A DNA stretch of 64,000 nt from contig JAAOOA010001131.1 of the NCBI GenBank assembly GCA_012861695.1, positions 94,621-158,620 on the forward strand. Reading direction: 5' to 3'. The stretch comes from Trematomus loennbergii (taxonomy: Eukaryota > Chordata > Actinopteri > Perciformes > Nototheniidae). This document shows positions 1-9,700 of this stretch, one piece after another. Under the pieces are notes generated by a model that saw nothing but the letters and a program-made list of their open reading frames with translations, ran no database searches and was not told the origin of the DNA. Position 1 is the first letter of the stretch. The number at the start of each line of letters is the position of its first letter. A program made the position numbers and the translations under genes.

Positions 1-76
1 GCAGATAAAGATGCCAAAGCAGGAGATGCTGAACAGGAGACAGTTTCAGGCAGATCTAGCATCCTCTCTCATCCTG
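1..76 (+). other. 3' part of an unknown exon, ending at a splice donor
   Basis: This is the end of an exon found in every block Y copy, followed by a GTAACA donor at 77. In B, C and the stub the exon has a clear acceptor (CTGCTCCAG) and, in the stub frame, reads AKAGDAEQETVSGR. Here the 5' part is replaced by the sequence that joins RABGGTB exon 4 in copy D. I do not recognise the protein. It splices in phase with the exon at 671-786. It may be a fossil of a small gene or of transposon origin. Confidence 0.4.
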
Positions 77-179
77 GTAACAATGCTTTTCTGCTTTTCT
101 GAAATACAGAAGAGGATTAGGACCACATGTGGATTTATCTTTTGGACCTGACCAAAACTGATTTTTCTTTTGAGTAATA

Positions 180-670
180 AATCAAAATTCTTACTTAAAT
201 CTCAGATCTATGAAAACTAATTCTGAAGGTTTTCATGAAAATAAATAAAATATATTTTAAGAAAAAGTCAGATTTCTGAGATTTTCTTAAAAAATTGAAA
301 ATCTGAATTTTTTTGTAAAATAATATTTTTTTAATCAGAATTCTGACTTTCACTAGTAAAGAACATGTTGAGGTCTGACCAAAGTGATTTTTTCTAACTT
401 TAATCTCAGATTTCTGTAATTTCATTAAAAAAAGGAATAAAATATAGATTTTCAGAAAAAAAAACTTAAAATATTCTGACTAAATCTTGAAAAAAAAAAA
501 TATCACTTTAGTTCAGATCTCACATTTCTCCACATGTTCCTAACCCTCTTCCATAGACGTTTCGTCCTCTCCATTCTTTGGTGTAAATAAATGCACTTGT
601 GTTCACTTTCCCCCCCGACTCTCTCAATGTTATTTGTTGTCGTGTGTTACTGTCTCCTTTTTTGTCCTAG
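180..670. other. AT-rich intron-like stretch with recurring TCTGA words
   Basis: Between the donor at 77 and the acceptor at 670 lies A/T-rich DNA in which short words of the TCAGATTTCTGAGATTTT and AATTCTGA type recur on both strands, so it can form weak hairpins. The same stretch recurs in copies B, C, D and the stub. No gene is seen in it. Confidence 0.5.
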
Positions 671-786
671 AGCTTATTGGGGACGTAGCAGTAAAAGAAC
701 TACATGTATTAAAAATTCAACTCAACTTAGTGCAGCTTCACTGGAGAGGAGAGATCATTCATTTTAAGATTACAAACAAAGACTGA
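671..786 (+). other. Putative terminal exon of unknown gene (copy A)
   Basis: A good acceptor (TTTTTGTCCTAG) is followed by 38 codons ending in TGA. Spliced from the preceding exon the frame stays open and reads ELIGDVAV, then ELHVLKIQL, HWRGEIIHFK and ITNKD. Copies B and D keep the same exon; A has lost 3 bases in frame. Copy C has lost the acceptor and the first codons. The amphipathic ELHVLKIQL stretch resembles a short C-terminal helix. I do not recognise the family, and expression is not shown. Confidence 0.35.
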
Positions 787-986
787 GATTTTCACTTGTG
801 TCCTCTTAGCTCTTTTATTAACAAGAAAAACTCCAACATTTTATTTTGTACAGACATGTAAATGTGGCACTCATCTCACATCTTGAACATAGAAACACAT
901 TTATTACAAACTCAACCTGTTAGCTTTTCTTTTAATGTGTTTTATTTCTTCTTCAATTTCATTTATGCATTCAACACTCCCTACGC

Positions 987-2117
987 CTGTTTCCCTTGAT
1001 AAATCACAATCGACTCGTAACGCCCATATTTGCCTATAAATAGTCAAAGAAACGCCCATTCATTCATTCATTTTGACTGACTGCATGAAGAAGATCGCAG
1101 GAAATGACGACAGAACAGCTAAAAAAGACATCTCACACCGTGTCAGATTTTGGGGAGGTCGAGATAAATCATATTGTTTGGTGGATGCAGTTTGAACCAG
1201 AGTAGCAGCATGGAGGTCGGATCGTCACCAAAATAAATAAATAAGTGGTCTGAAAAAAGTTAATGATAAAAAAAATACACATAACCTTCCTCAGGCAGTG
1301 TTTGTCCCGGGGACAGGAGACACCCCCTTGATGAGAAACTAAGAAATGATCGGGGAATCCCTCCGGAGTGGAGTCAGACTGGATCTGAATTATTTTTTTG
1401 TATTTGGTGGTTTGTGTTCCAGCTGTCGATCCGCAACTATATATCCATAATCCACCAGTTAAATGAAATACAACTAATGTGTTGTGTTATATTAGCTGTA
1501 CAATTTACCACATATGGTGTTCTTAGTTTCCATACTCCTGTGTTTTACGAGCGACTTATCAAGTCTTGGCAAACGGCATAAAAACACGATTAAACGTGAT
1601 AGTATATAAAACCATGCTCGTATCTACAACCTATAGAAATGCAAAACGGCGTCAGTTTAGACGTGATTCTGTCCTCCTGCTTACCGCATCATTTATGAGA
1701 AAACATTTCATAACATTAACACAACATATTCGAGGTGGTTTTAAATAAACATCCGTATTTATTTATTTCTCCAAGTTTGTTTTTGTGTGCACTGAGGAGT
1801 CTCAAACAGGCGTTTGTTTAATCATTTTAAGATTGGCTTTAATCAATGTTTGAAAATGAATTCTTCATATTGATAAATGAGAGGTAACATTTTATTTATG
1901 GTATTATTTCCACATATTTCTCTCCATTCTTCCTTCTGCCAACGGTGTCGCAGTTTCTCGTCTCCCGTTTGTGTGCTTAGTGCGTACGCATGGGTTAGAG
2001 TTTGCGTGGAGGATCGCACATTTTCCCGTCAAGTTAGTATTTTATAAATCGCAAACACTGCGTAGAAACTGGCGTACGCCATTTTTTGAGCGTATATCCC
2101 TTTATAAATGAGGCCCC
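987..2117. mobile_element. DNA-transposon-like insertion specific to copy A
   Basis: Copies B, C and D lack this 1.1 kb, which replaces about 80 bp of block Y. The right end (CCTTTATAAATGAGGCCCC) reads on the other strand as GGGGCCTCATTTATAAAGG, a terminal motif I associate with a fish PIF/Harbinger-type family. Near the right end are GCGTACGC words in both orientations. The left end is not clearly matched, so the copy may be truncated. No transposase is recognisable; the 60-codon frame at 1566-1748 has no visible domain. Confidence 0.5.
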
Positions 2118-2479
2118 AGGTGCTTTCTCTCTCTCATGCTTTACAAGAGAAACAAAACATACAAATACATCAATATCGATATTCAACAAATATTTAGAGC
2201 AAAGTTTACATTTCCATGCAGAGAAATATGAGTTGAGGTTAACAGAAATCCTCCTGAGCAGTGACAGCCTCCATGGCTAAACAGACACAGGAAGGAGCGC
2301 CGCCTAAAGAAACTCCAACATCTACAGAACAACTCGTGAGAAGATGTTAAAGCACATCCCATAATGTTTGATTGACAGCTGATCTCTGTGCAGTGAAGAC
2401 ATGAACAATCAGCTCTCAGCAACAATGATGGACACACAATGAGTTTAAGAAGTAGAAGAGTTCCTCAAATGACTTCAGG

Positions 2480-4126
2480 CTATTTCAGTTTACAAAACTC
2501 AGCTGTGTTCCAACATAAAGCCAAACTCCAGCATGTAGCGGCTGAGTGAATGTGGTCTGGACTCTGTGGAGGAGAGTCATGGTTTCAGAGACGCTGTAGA
2601 AGGACAGAATACCTGCTCTGTGATCCAGGTACACTCCTACTCTGGAGGACAGAGGACCTGAGATGGGAGTGATGATATTGTTGTAACAAATGAAAAACTG
2701 TTTTGTTACACTCTAAGGACCAAGATTTGTCATTGTATCCAAATCCACATTCATCCATCCCTGCTCTGCTGATATTCTTGTATGCAACTGCAACATGAAC
2801 TCCTCCCCTCTCCGCTCCACCTCCCAGTAACAACGTCCAGTCAGACTCTCTCTACTCAGGACCTGAGCATAAAGTGAATCTGTCTGGGTGACTAGAATAA
2901 GACTGTTGTTGTTCCATGAGTGTTGCTTTTCTGCCCTCAGATAATAACAGATGTGTGTATGCTGTGTTTGATCCAGTGTGATCTCCTGTGAATATTTTAA
3001 GAACCCAGCTCTGGTGGTGGGCTCTGCTGCTGACAGTAAAACATCCACTTCAGTCGGTGAGACGTTTGTCCATTCCTCTCTCAGGACGTCCTGTAGTTTG
3101 TCTCTGACTGCTGACAGGGCCGCCGTCACGTCCTCAAAGTAGCTCAGAGGACGGATGTTGATGCTGGATGAGTGTGTAGGTTCACTGAGGGCTGACAGTG
3201 AGGGGTAGCTGTGCAGAAACTGGTTGTGATCCTCTGTGTGAGACAGCAGCTTCAGCTCAGCATCTCTCCTCTTCAGCTCAGCCATCTCCTGCTCCAGCTT
3301 CTCCTGAAGCTCTTTGACTCGACTCACTTCACTCTTCTGGGATCTGAGCTGCTGCTTCACATCAGAGCTCTTTTCTCCATGAGACGGATCAGCTCAGTGA
3401 ACATCTTCTCACTGTCCTCCACTGCTTTATCAGCAGAGCCATTGACGGCCTCCACCTCCTGCTGAAGCAGCTTCACCTCCTTCTCTCCGTCCTGGATTCT
3501 CTGCTGGATGTTTAGTCGACTCCCCTCCAGCTCTCTCTGCCTCTCAGTCCTTTCTGCAGCAGCTGACACTGTGTCGTGGCCTTTGTGTTCGTCCACAGAG
3601 CAGAGATAACAGATACACTGCTGATCAGTGCGGCAGAACATCTTCATCACCTCGTCGTGACGAGAGCAGATGTTCTCCTGGAGCTTCTTGGAGGGCTCCA
3701 CCAGCTTGTGTTTTTTAAGACATTATTAATTCATTATGACTGGAGGTGTTTGTCACAATAAGAGGCCAGACACACGAGACAGGACTTACAGGCTCTCAGT
3801 TTTCTCCCAGTGCAGACATCACAGGCCACATCTTCAGCTCCAGCATAGCAGTGATCAGCAGGAGCAGCTTGGAGTCCAGTCTTCTTCAGCTCCTCCACTA
3901 AAGCTGCTAACATGGTGTTTTTCAGCAGGACAGGCCTCGGTGTGAAGCTCTGCCTACACTGAGGGCAGCTGTGGATCTTCTTCTCATCCTCTCCATCCCA
4001 GAAGCCTTTAATACACTTCATGCAGTAGCTGTGTCCACAGGGAATAGCCACCGGATCCTTCAGTAGATCCAGACAGATCGAACAAGAGAAGGTTTCCCGG
4101 TCCAGCTGAACTCCTTTCTGCGCCAT
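2480..4126 (-). pseudogene. TRIM-family E3 ligase, copy A (frameshifted)
   Basis: The single-exon gene starts at ATG 4126 ([15 protein letters not shown]). The C3HC4 RING ([28 protein letters not shown]) is at about residues 15-60, then a B-box1-like CDVC/CKSC finger, B-box2 ([20 protein letters not shown]), a coiled coil and PRY-SPRY ([10 protein letters not shown], then [11 protein letters not shown]). RING TRIMs of this type act as ubiquitin ligases, with SPRY recognising the target. In copy A the frame breaks between B-box1 and B-box2 (near 3720), in the coiled coil (near 3370) and inside SPRY (near 2713-2830). PVAIPCGHS replaces PVATTCGHS. By eye it is a pseudogene, unless the indels are assembly errors. 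The 3' end is placed at the stop shared with copy B. Confidence 0.85.
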
Positions 4127-4155
4127 TTCACTCTCAGTGGCAGCGAGTGTCTGAG

Positions 4156-4165
4156 TTTCACTTCC
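4156..4165 (-). promoter_or_regulatory. ETS/IRF composite (EICE-like) motif upstream of TRIM A
   Basis: On the minus strand the sequence reads GGAAGTGAAACT, a perfect match to GGAANNGAAA, the composite motif bound by PU.1 with IRF4/8 and close to an ISRE half. It lies 30-39 bp upstream of the TRIM ATG. A second pair of TTTC words follows with a 3-bp rather than 2-bp spacer, so a canonical ISRE is not formed. All four TRIM copies keep the motif. Function is inferred. Confidence 0.45.
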
Positions 4166-4526
4166 TGAAACCTGAAACTATGTGAGCTGTGATCTGAACA
4201 GCATGGTGTGTGCAGTGAATGTGGCCTATCAGCTCTTGTCTTTACCCACATGTTGGTTACACCCATCCTCCTCAGTGTGGATCTAAAGGGGAGAGCCAGG
4301 AAATACAGAGTGGAGCTGGCTGTGTCTGAGAGCAGGAAGAAGAGGGAGGGCTATCAAACTCTGACTCATTCCAGCAGGAGGAGCAGCGCTGACACTCTGA
4401 ACTGTTTCCTCATTCACAAACGGAGCCTCGCTTACAACCTGCTCTACATTTGAAAACAGTCTTCAGCTGTAAAATATTTGTTTTAAATTCAGGCTTTTGT
4501 AGCACACAGCTCCACACTCATGGTGG

Positions 4527-5202
4527 CAGTGGTGAAAGAAGTACTCAGATATTCTACTAAAGTAAAAGTAGAAATACTACAGGGTAAAAATACTGTGTAA
4601 CAAGTAAAAGTACAAAAGCATTGGTATCAAAATATACTTTAAGTACCAAAAGTAAAAGTACTCCTTATGCATAATGGCCCTTTTCAGAATCGTATATATT
4701 GAGTTACTATAATGATTATTGATGTGTTTTATCACAGTTAGTAAATGTAGAGCTAATTTGAGCAACTGTATGTCCTGCTGCTGGATATCTTATCCTATAA
4801 ATATCTGTCAAAGTGTATTTAATAACTGATTTATATTTTGAATGATCTACTAATCTATATCTAACTAGTAACTAAAAGCTGTCGAGTAGAAGTATAAAGC
4901 AGCATAAACTGAGACATATTGGCATCAAAAAATAGTTAAAGTACCAAAAGTAAAAGTACTTACTGCGCCCAATGTCCCATTTTAGAATCTTATATTGAAT
5001 TACTGGATTCTTTCATTTTGTTTACGTTAATGTGTTCATCACAGCTGTTAAAAGTGGAGCAAGGTTTACTTTATATACTGCTGCTGGATATCTTATAATA
5101 ATAATAATAATTATATATCACTGTTTATTCATATTTTGTTTAATCTAATCATTTGTATTTGTAAAGTAACTAGTAACTCATTTTGTCAAATAAATGCAAT
5201 GC
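4527..5202. mobile_element. hAT-type MITE of block Y (copy A)
   Basis: The element starts CAGTGGTGAAAGAAGTACTC and is full of AAGTAAAAGTAC and TACTTTAAGTACC words, the signature of a very common teleost non-autonomous hAT. Part of it is repeated inside (AAAGTACCAAAAGTAAAAGTAC occurs twice), so it may be two overlapping copies. The 3' terminus is missing. It has no coding capacity. The same element sits at the same place in copies B, C and D, so it predates the duplication. Confidence 0.7.
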
Positions 5203-5384
5203 TTTCTGCGGTCATGACTACTTCACTTTGACTGTGGTCTTTTTTCAGCTCTTTAATGAATAAGAAAACCCCCTGCAGTCGTATATTTTCCAGACCTGAG
5301 GTGGTTTACAAATATCTCCTGAAAATGAATTCACAAGGCAGTAAAAACTGAAAATCCATGCTTTTTCCTCATGACTTCTTTCAG

Positions 5385-5580
5385 TCAGGTAACACAGTAT
5401 CTGGGATGCATTGTCTTCAAACTGTTAACTCTGTATGTAAGGACTCCACGGTGCAGACCCATGGAGAGAAATCAAGTGTAGTGATTGTCTCTGGTGCTCC
5501 AATGTATAGTAAATGCTCTTCAGCCCCACCCTTGGAACAAACTCCCAGCAGCTTCACATCTGATAATCACCACCGGACAG
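5385..5580 (+). other. Putative 65-codon exon of unknown gene (copy A)
   Basis: The stretch is bounded by an acceptor (GACTTCTTTCAG) and a donor (GGACAG/GTCAGG). It is open in one frame and reads NTVSGMHCLQTVNS, then THGEKSSVVIVSG and PPLEQTPSSFTSDNHHRT. Copies B (29752-29947) and D (59674-59869) keep the same length (196 bp) and frame with almost no change. Copy C has lost most of it. The composition (Ser/Thr rich, no motif) is not diagnostic and I do not recognise it. Low divergence may simply reflect recent duplication. Confidence 0.35.
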
Positions 5581-6720
5581 GTCAGGAATTATATTCTATT
5601 CTATTTTATTTGTAGTGTATGAGTTTGAGATTGTGCACTATATACTCAACATGTTAGGTACAAACCATTTACGGTTAAACAGAAAAGGTTCAAATCCCCT
5701 GTTACCTGTAAGAAAACTAAAGCTCAGAATTGTTAAACAGAGGATTGGCATTCATATCATCTGACACCATATCTGTCTGCATGCCATATCCCGCATTAAC
5801 CACAGAGTAGCAGCGTTGCCTCTTAACCCATTCATATACCACCCTTTATGTATACAGTCTATGATTCCAGCAAATTAAACTAAAAGCATTAGATTCCTCA
5901 CTAAACTGTGTTCCTCAGATCAGGGGAATGTTTTATGAGTGGCATTAAACTGCAGTCTGATCTCATGTGAACTTCAGGCATGTGGTTTGGGTTGAGGTGA
6001 GGTTTCCGCAGCCAACTTGGGGCCCCAAGCGACATTGTGAGATGAGGCCCCCCCCCCCCACCGACAGGAGTGAAACCATTTTTTTGGAAACAAAGTACTT
6101 TGCAAATATAATTCCTGTTTATTATTATTATCAACACAGTTACTTTTTTATACAGTGAGGTAAATGGTAAATGTGCATGTATGTCGTTCAGTATGCGTTT
6201 ACAGGTGAATACGTCTGCATTTCCTGCCAAATACTAGCCTCAAAAAGATTAAAATATAATTAATGCAAATAAACTACTTCTACTAATAATAATAATAATA
6301 ATAATAATTAATTCAATATAAATACTATATTATTATTTTATTATAATATAGTTGTAATATAGTCAAGACAAAACGTGCTTATTACATGCTCAAAAACTGA
6401 TATTTCTTAAATCTGTATTCAAATGTAGTTCCCTCTGTCAGCAATGTATCAACAACTACACTCACATTTCTATCAGTATTTCTCTGTGTTGTGGTTGACA
6501 TGATGATGACTGTTAGGAGGGGAGAGCTGAGCATCACCATGAAATGTGTAAATTGACATAAAAATGAATAAAAGGGGAAAAAATGCTCCATGTTTTTTAG
6601 GCTGTAAACTTGAACTGTTATGTAAGCCAACTAGACAGACAGTGTATCACTCTTCCCCTGTACATTAGCAGATAAAAGGCATAAAATACTTGAATGAATG
6701 GTAAATAAAGAATGCTGGAA
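5581..6720. other. Non-genic tail of block Y with TAA microsatellite
   Basis: No gene is seen. It contains a poly-C run near 6050, a (TAA)n microsatellite at about 6283-6309 and A/T-rich DNA up to the DIRS insertion. The same tail recurs in B and D. Confidence 0.6.
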
Positions 6721-6940
6721 ATAACGCCGGGTTACGTATTGTAACCCTTGTTATATAAACACAGGCGGAGCCCTCTACTGGACTCTATGGGTACTACCTT
6801 ATCCCGCGTGCATTCCCCCACTGAGACTTCTATAGACGTAGCGGCCCAGGGCGGGCCTACCTGAATGCGCGCACATCACACCGTATAAAAGGAGGCCTCG
6901 CCTCCTGACTGCCATCCTATACCTCTCTTCAGCGAGCGGA
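6721..6940. repeat. Left inverted terminal repeat of the DIRS
   Basis: From CCCTCTACTGGACTCTATGG through GCGGGCCTACCTGAATGCGC to GGCCTCGCCTCCTGACTGCC, this is the reverse complement of the right end (16091-16215 continued at 17600). It includes GTATAAAAGGAGG, a TATA-like box in the outward-to-inward direction. Confidence 0.88.
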
Positions 6941-6961
6941 ACAGGACAGACAGTGCCCTGA

Positions 6962-7059
6962 GTAGAGGGCTCCGCCTGTGTTTATATAACAAGGGTTTCA
7001 ATACGTAACCCGGCGTTATATCTCTCACAGGCTCCGCCCTCTACTGGACTCTATGGGTA
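6962..7059. repeat. Internal complementary region (ICR) of the DIRS
   Basis: Positions 6962-7019 are the reverse complement of the left extremity (6721-6778), and 7015-7059 are the reverse complement of the right extremity (17592-17637). The two pieces meet at CGGCGTTATATCTC. This head-to-tail complement is the circle-junction template expected of DIRS replication. Confidence 0.88.
7034..7047 (-). promoter_or_regulatory. CTCF-core-like motif in the DIRS ICR
   Basis: The minus strand reads CCAGTAGAGGGCGG, a full match to the degenerate core CCASYAGRKGGCRS. It is the copy of the right-end site in the ICR. Binding is inferred only. Confidence 0.35.
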
Positions 7060-7094
7060 CAGTGGGTGGAGCCCTGATGTATACGCGCACTGTC

Positions 7095-8045
7095 TAGACC
7101 CTCCAGAAAAACGCGATTATGCGATCGCATAATTTCCCGCATAATCAGCAAAATGGCGCATATTTTTAAAAGGCCGCATATTTATTAAAAGGTCGCATAA
7201 TTCCCGCATTTTTCCACACAAAATTGAGGAAAAAAAAAGTTAACGTGAAGTAGTGATGTCATCAGCTCGCGCAGGTAAACAACACCGTAGAGTGAATGTG
7301 TGGAACTCACACGAGAGAGAAAAGCAACTAGATCAGCGCCATATAGATTATTATAGCCTACTATTATACTATTATTATTATTATATACTATTATAATTAT
7401 ACTATTATACGGCTCTGACCAAGATGAACAAATCGAATCCATCCCATTTGCCAACGAACATTTCTGCGAAAGACCGGGCTAAGCAGTACGCAGATGTCTT
7501 GCACGAAAGTGGGGGGATGCTTTCTGCTGCTGCGGCCAAGAAAGTAAAACAACTCACGTTCACCGAAGCATCAACCTCCAAAACCGTTTCGAGGGCCACA
7601 AGAAACGAGGTGAGTAGCCTACAAGATTGAAGCTGGTCAGATAACGAACGAGTACATGAAAACAGAATGAGGCGGAGAAGAGTGTGTGTGTGTGTGTGAG
7701 AGAGAGTGATTAAAATAGCCCATATATAAATACATAAATAACACTTTGTGATGTAGCTTGCTTCTAGTATGCTTGTTTATCATAGGAACTCTTTAAAAGG
7801 GCTTCCTTTCATTCAGTAGTAGCCTAGTAACAGGGTGTGGGAGAAGAATCACCTTTTTTCCGCCTCCCGCATATTTCGCAACTTTTCGCATATTTCGCAC
7901 ATTTACGCATATTTCGCAACTTCTCCGCATATTTCGCATAAAAACCCGCATGTTTAATCGCATAATCAAGGATTTTAGCCCGCATAATCAAGGATTTTAG
8001 CCCGCATAATCAAGGATTTTAGCCCGCGTTTTTCTGGAGGGTCTA
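7095..8045 (+). mobile_element. DNA transposon with CGGBP1-like remnant, nested in the DIRS
   Basis: A terminal inverted repeat TAGACCCTCCAGAAAAACGCG is matched by CGCGTTTTTCTGGAGGGTCTA. The flanks share ACTGTC (7089-7094 and 8046-8051), a 6-bp target duplication. Subterminal arrays of CGCATATTTCGCA (7867-7945) and three copies of a 23-bp ATCAAGGATTTTAGCCCGCATA unit (about 7961-8030) lie near the right end. The encoded fragment resembles CGGBP1, a domesticated hAT relative. The 6-bp duplication is short for hAT, so the superfamily is tentative. Confidence 0.75.
7424..7630 (+). pseudogene. CGGBP1-like N-terminal fragment
   Basis: The 68-codon frame reads AKDRAKQYADVLHESGGML then directly KKVKQLTFTEASTSKTV. 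CGGBP1-like proteins have ELHEDGGKL followed by a BED-like C2H2 finger (FCTSC...HLKSKTH). Here the finger is missing between GGML and the AAAAKKVKQ stretch, as expected of an internal deletion in a non-autonomous copy. Confidence 0.5.
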
Positions 8046-8559
8046 ACTGTCGTCCAACACCAATCCACCCTACTGCCCCTGACCGGCTTTTCTGGTCAGC
8101 AGCTGCTGCCCCCCCTCTGCTTTAACCCGGTTGTGACCGAGGAGAAATCTGGGCTGCGGCTGACAGAGCACACCCTGCTGCGCTTGCCTCGCAGAAAGTG
8201 TGCTCAAAACACAGTGCCGGGGGACCCCCCCCCCGCCCCTAGACGGATGGGGAGAGCCCCCTCGGCCCCGTATGGGCTTACTACGCACCTGCCTTCCTGA
8301 ATCCCTAAGGATAACAGGCAGAGCGCCAGCGCCCATGCCTCACACTCAAGCACTGACCCCATGCAGAGTGTGAGAGGACTAAAAATGTGGGGGGGCTATC
8401 CTCCCCCTGCCTCTCGGCAGGAGGGGGGCAGCCCCTCCGCCCGTAACGGGCCAGCGCGCCTCTTGCCATCCCGGGACCCTCAGAGGGCCCAGAAAGGTGA
8501 AGGCGCATCACGTCCGGGGAGGGGGTCAGATGCCAACTGACCCACAACCCCCCCCTCCC

Positions 8560-9700
8560 CTACAAATTCTGTGTTGCCCCAGCAAGTACAGACGAGGAGA
8601 AAGAGCCAGACATGTCCAAGAGATAAAACCTTATAAAGGGGCCTGGCGTCGACCAGGCCGCTGTGCATAAATCCTCCACACTGTTGAATAAGGCTGTTGA
8701 CACAGCTACAGCCCGTGTGGAGTGCGCACGAATCCCCGTGGGGCAGGCTCTCCCTGCCTGTCTGTAGGCTGTGCAATGCACTCGCAGAGCCAGCCTGCCA
8801 GGCGTTTCTGGACAGAGCTTTCCCGATCACCCCGCCCCCGAAGCACACGAACAGCTGTTCGGTGCGTCTAAGGGCAGCCGTGTGCTCCACATAACATGCT
8901 GGCGCACGCACCGGGCAGAGGAGGTGCAGTTTAGCCTCCCTGGCCCCCCATGGAGGGGGAGACTAAAACCCCCTAACTGAATAGCCCTCGACCTGAACGC
9001 ACTCCTTAGGTCTTTAGACACAAAGGAGGGGTTCGGTCTAAGTGTCGCGCCTCCGGCCACCCCAAACTAGTAAACAACTCGTGTGCACCGACAGAGCAGT
9101 TAACTCGGACACTCTTTTGGCTGACGTTAAGGCAAGAAGCAAAGCTGTTTTCCACGACAATGCTTTCAGAGGGGAGAGCTCCAGAGGCTCAATGGTCCCG
9201 AGGCCAGAGCCTCGAGCACTAGGGGCAGGTCCCACTGCGGGGTGGAGACGTGCACTACAGGGCGCAGTCTCCTAACCCCCTGTAAAAACCGCAACATCAG
9301 TGGTTGATTAAAGGCTGACCTGCCACCAAAAACCCTCACGACAGGACGAGATGGCTGCTGCATACACTTTCACTGTGAAATGCGCCAGCCCTCTGTCCAC
9401 CAGTAAGTGTAAGAAGGATAAAATAGAGCCCAACTCACAAGATAGGGGCTCTATTCCCCGCTCCTCACACCAATGCTGGAATCTCAGCCACTTTGGCCTG
9501 TAACAGGCTGTGGTGGATTCTGCTCTAGCTGCCTGGATAGACTGAACAACGCTGTCAGACAATCCACCCTGTCTCAGCCTGTCCCTCTCAGGAGCCAAGC
9601 CTGAAGAGGACGGCCCAGAGTGGGTAACGCCCCGATTGCACCTGCCCCTTGAGACATCGCCCCCCAGAACTGGGGGATCGCCCAGGGCTGGCCCACCTTC
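8560..9700 (-). pseudogene. DIRS tyrosine recombinase (frameshifted)
   Basis: The parts occur in order on the minus strand but in three frames. The N-terminal core-binding region includes ESTTACYRPKWLRFQHWCEE and ISSCREGF (9308-9600). The first catalytic Arg lies in SAKRVSELTALSV (near 9110-9150). The H-x-x-R motif is AHSTR (near 8720), and the C-terminal PFIRFYLLDM (8611-8640) holds the likely nucleophile Tyr. A YR integrates the DIRS circle. All catalytic landmarks are visible, but frameshifts separate them, so this copy is dead. Confidence 0.85.

Larger units (their letters stand above)
1..6720. repeat. Segmental duplication block Y, copy A
   Basis: This is the first of four long paralogous copies in the window (others begin near 25350, 41371 and 55579, with a stub near 31077). 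It holds an exon end, an AT-rich intron, a terminal-exon candidate, a minus-strand TRIM gene, a MITE and a second unknown exon in a fixed order. Copy A differs from B-D by a 1.1-kb insertion at 987-2117. Its first bases match the RABGGTB/Y junction seen at 55571-55590 rather than the X/Y junction of B and C, so a RABGGTB fragment probably lies just upstream of the window. Its right edge is the DIRS insertion. Confidence 0.9.

Noticed and set aside
2183..2437. 84-codon Cys-rich minus-strand frame repeated downstream of each TRIM
   Set aside because: It lies in the 3' flank of the TRIM gene, has no motif or homologue I know and is kept because the blocks are recent duplicates. Treated as a chance frame.
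4166..4180. Canonical ISRE upstream of TRIM
   Set aside because: The two TTTC words are 3 bp apart instead of 2, so only the neighbouring EICE-like motif was listed.
6771..6790. Third CTCF core in the DIRS left repeat
   Set aside because: CCAGTAGAGGGCTC fails the consensus at position 13.
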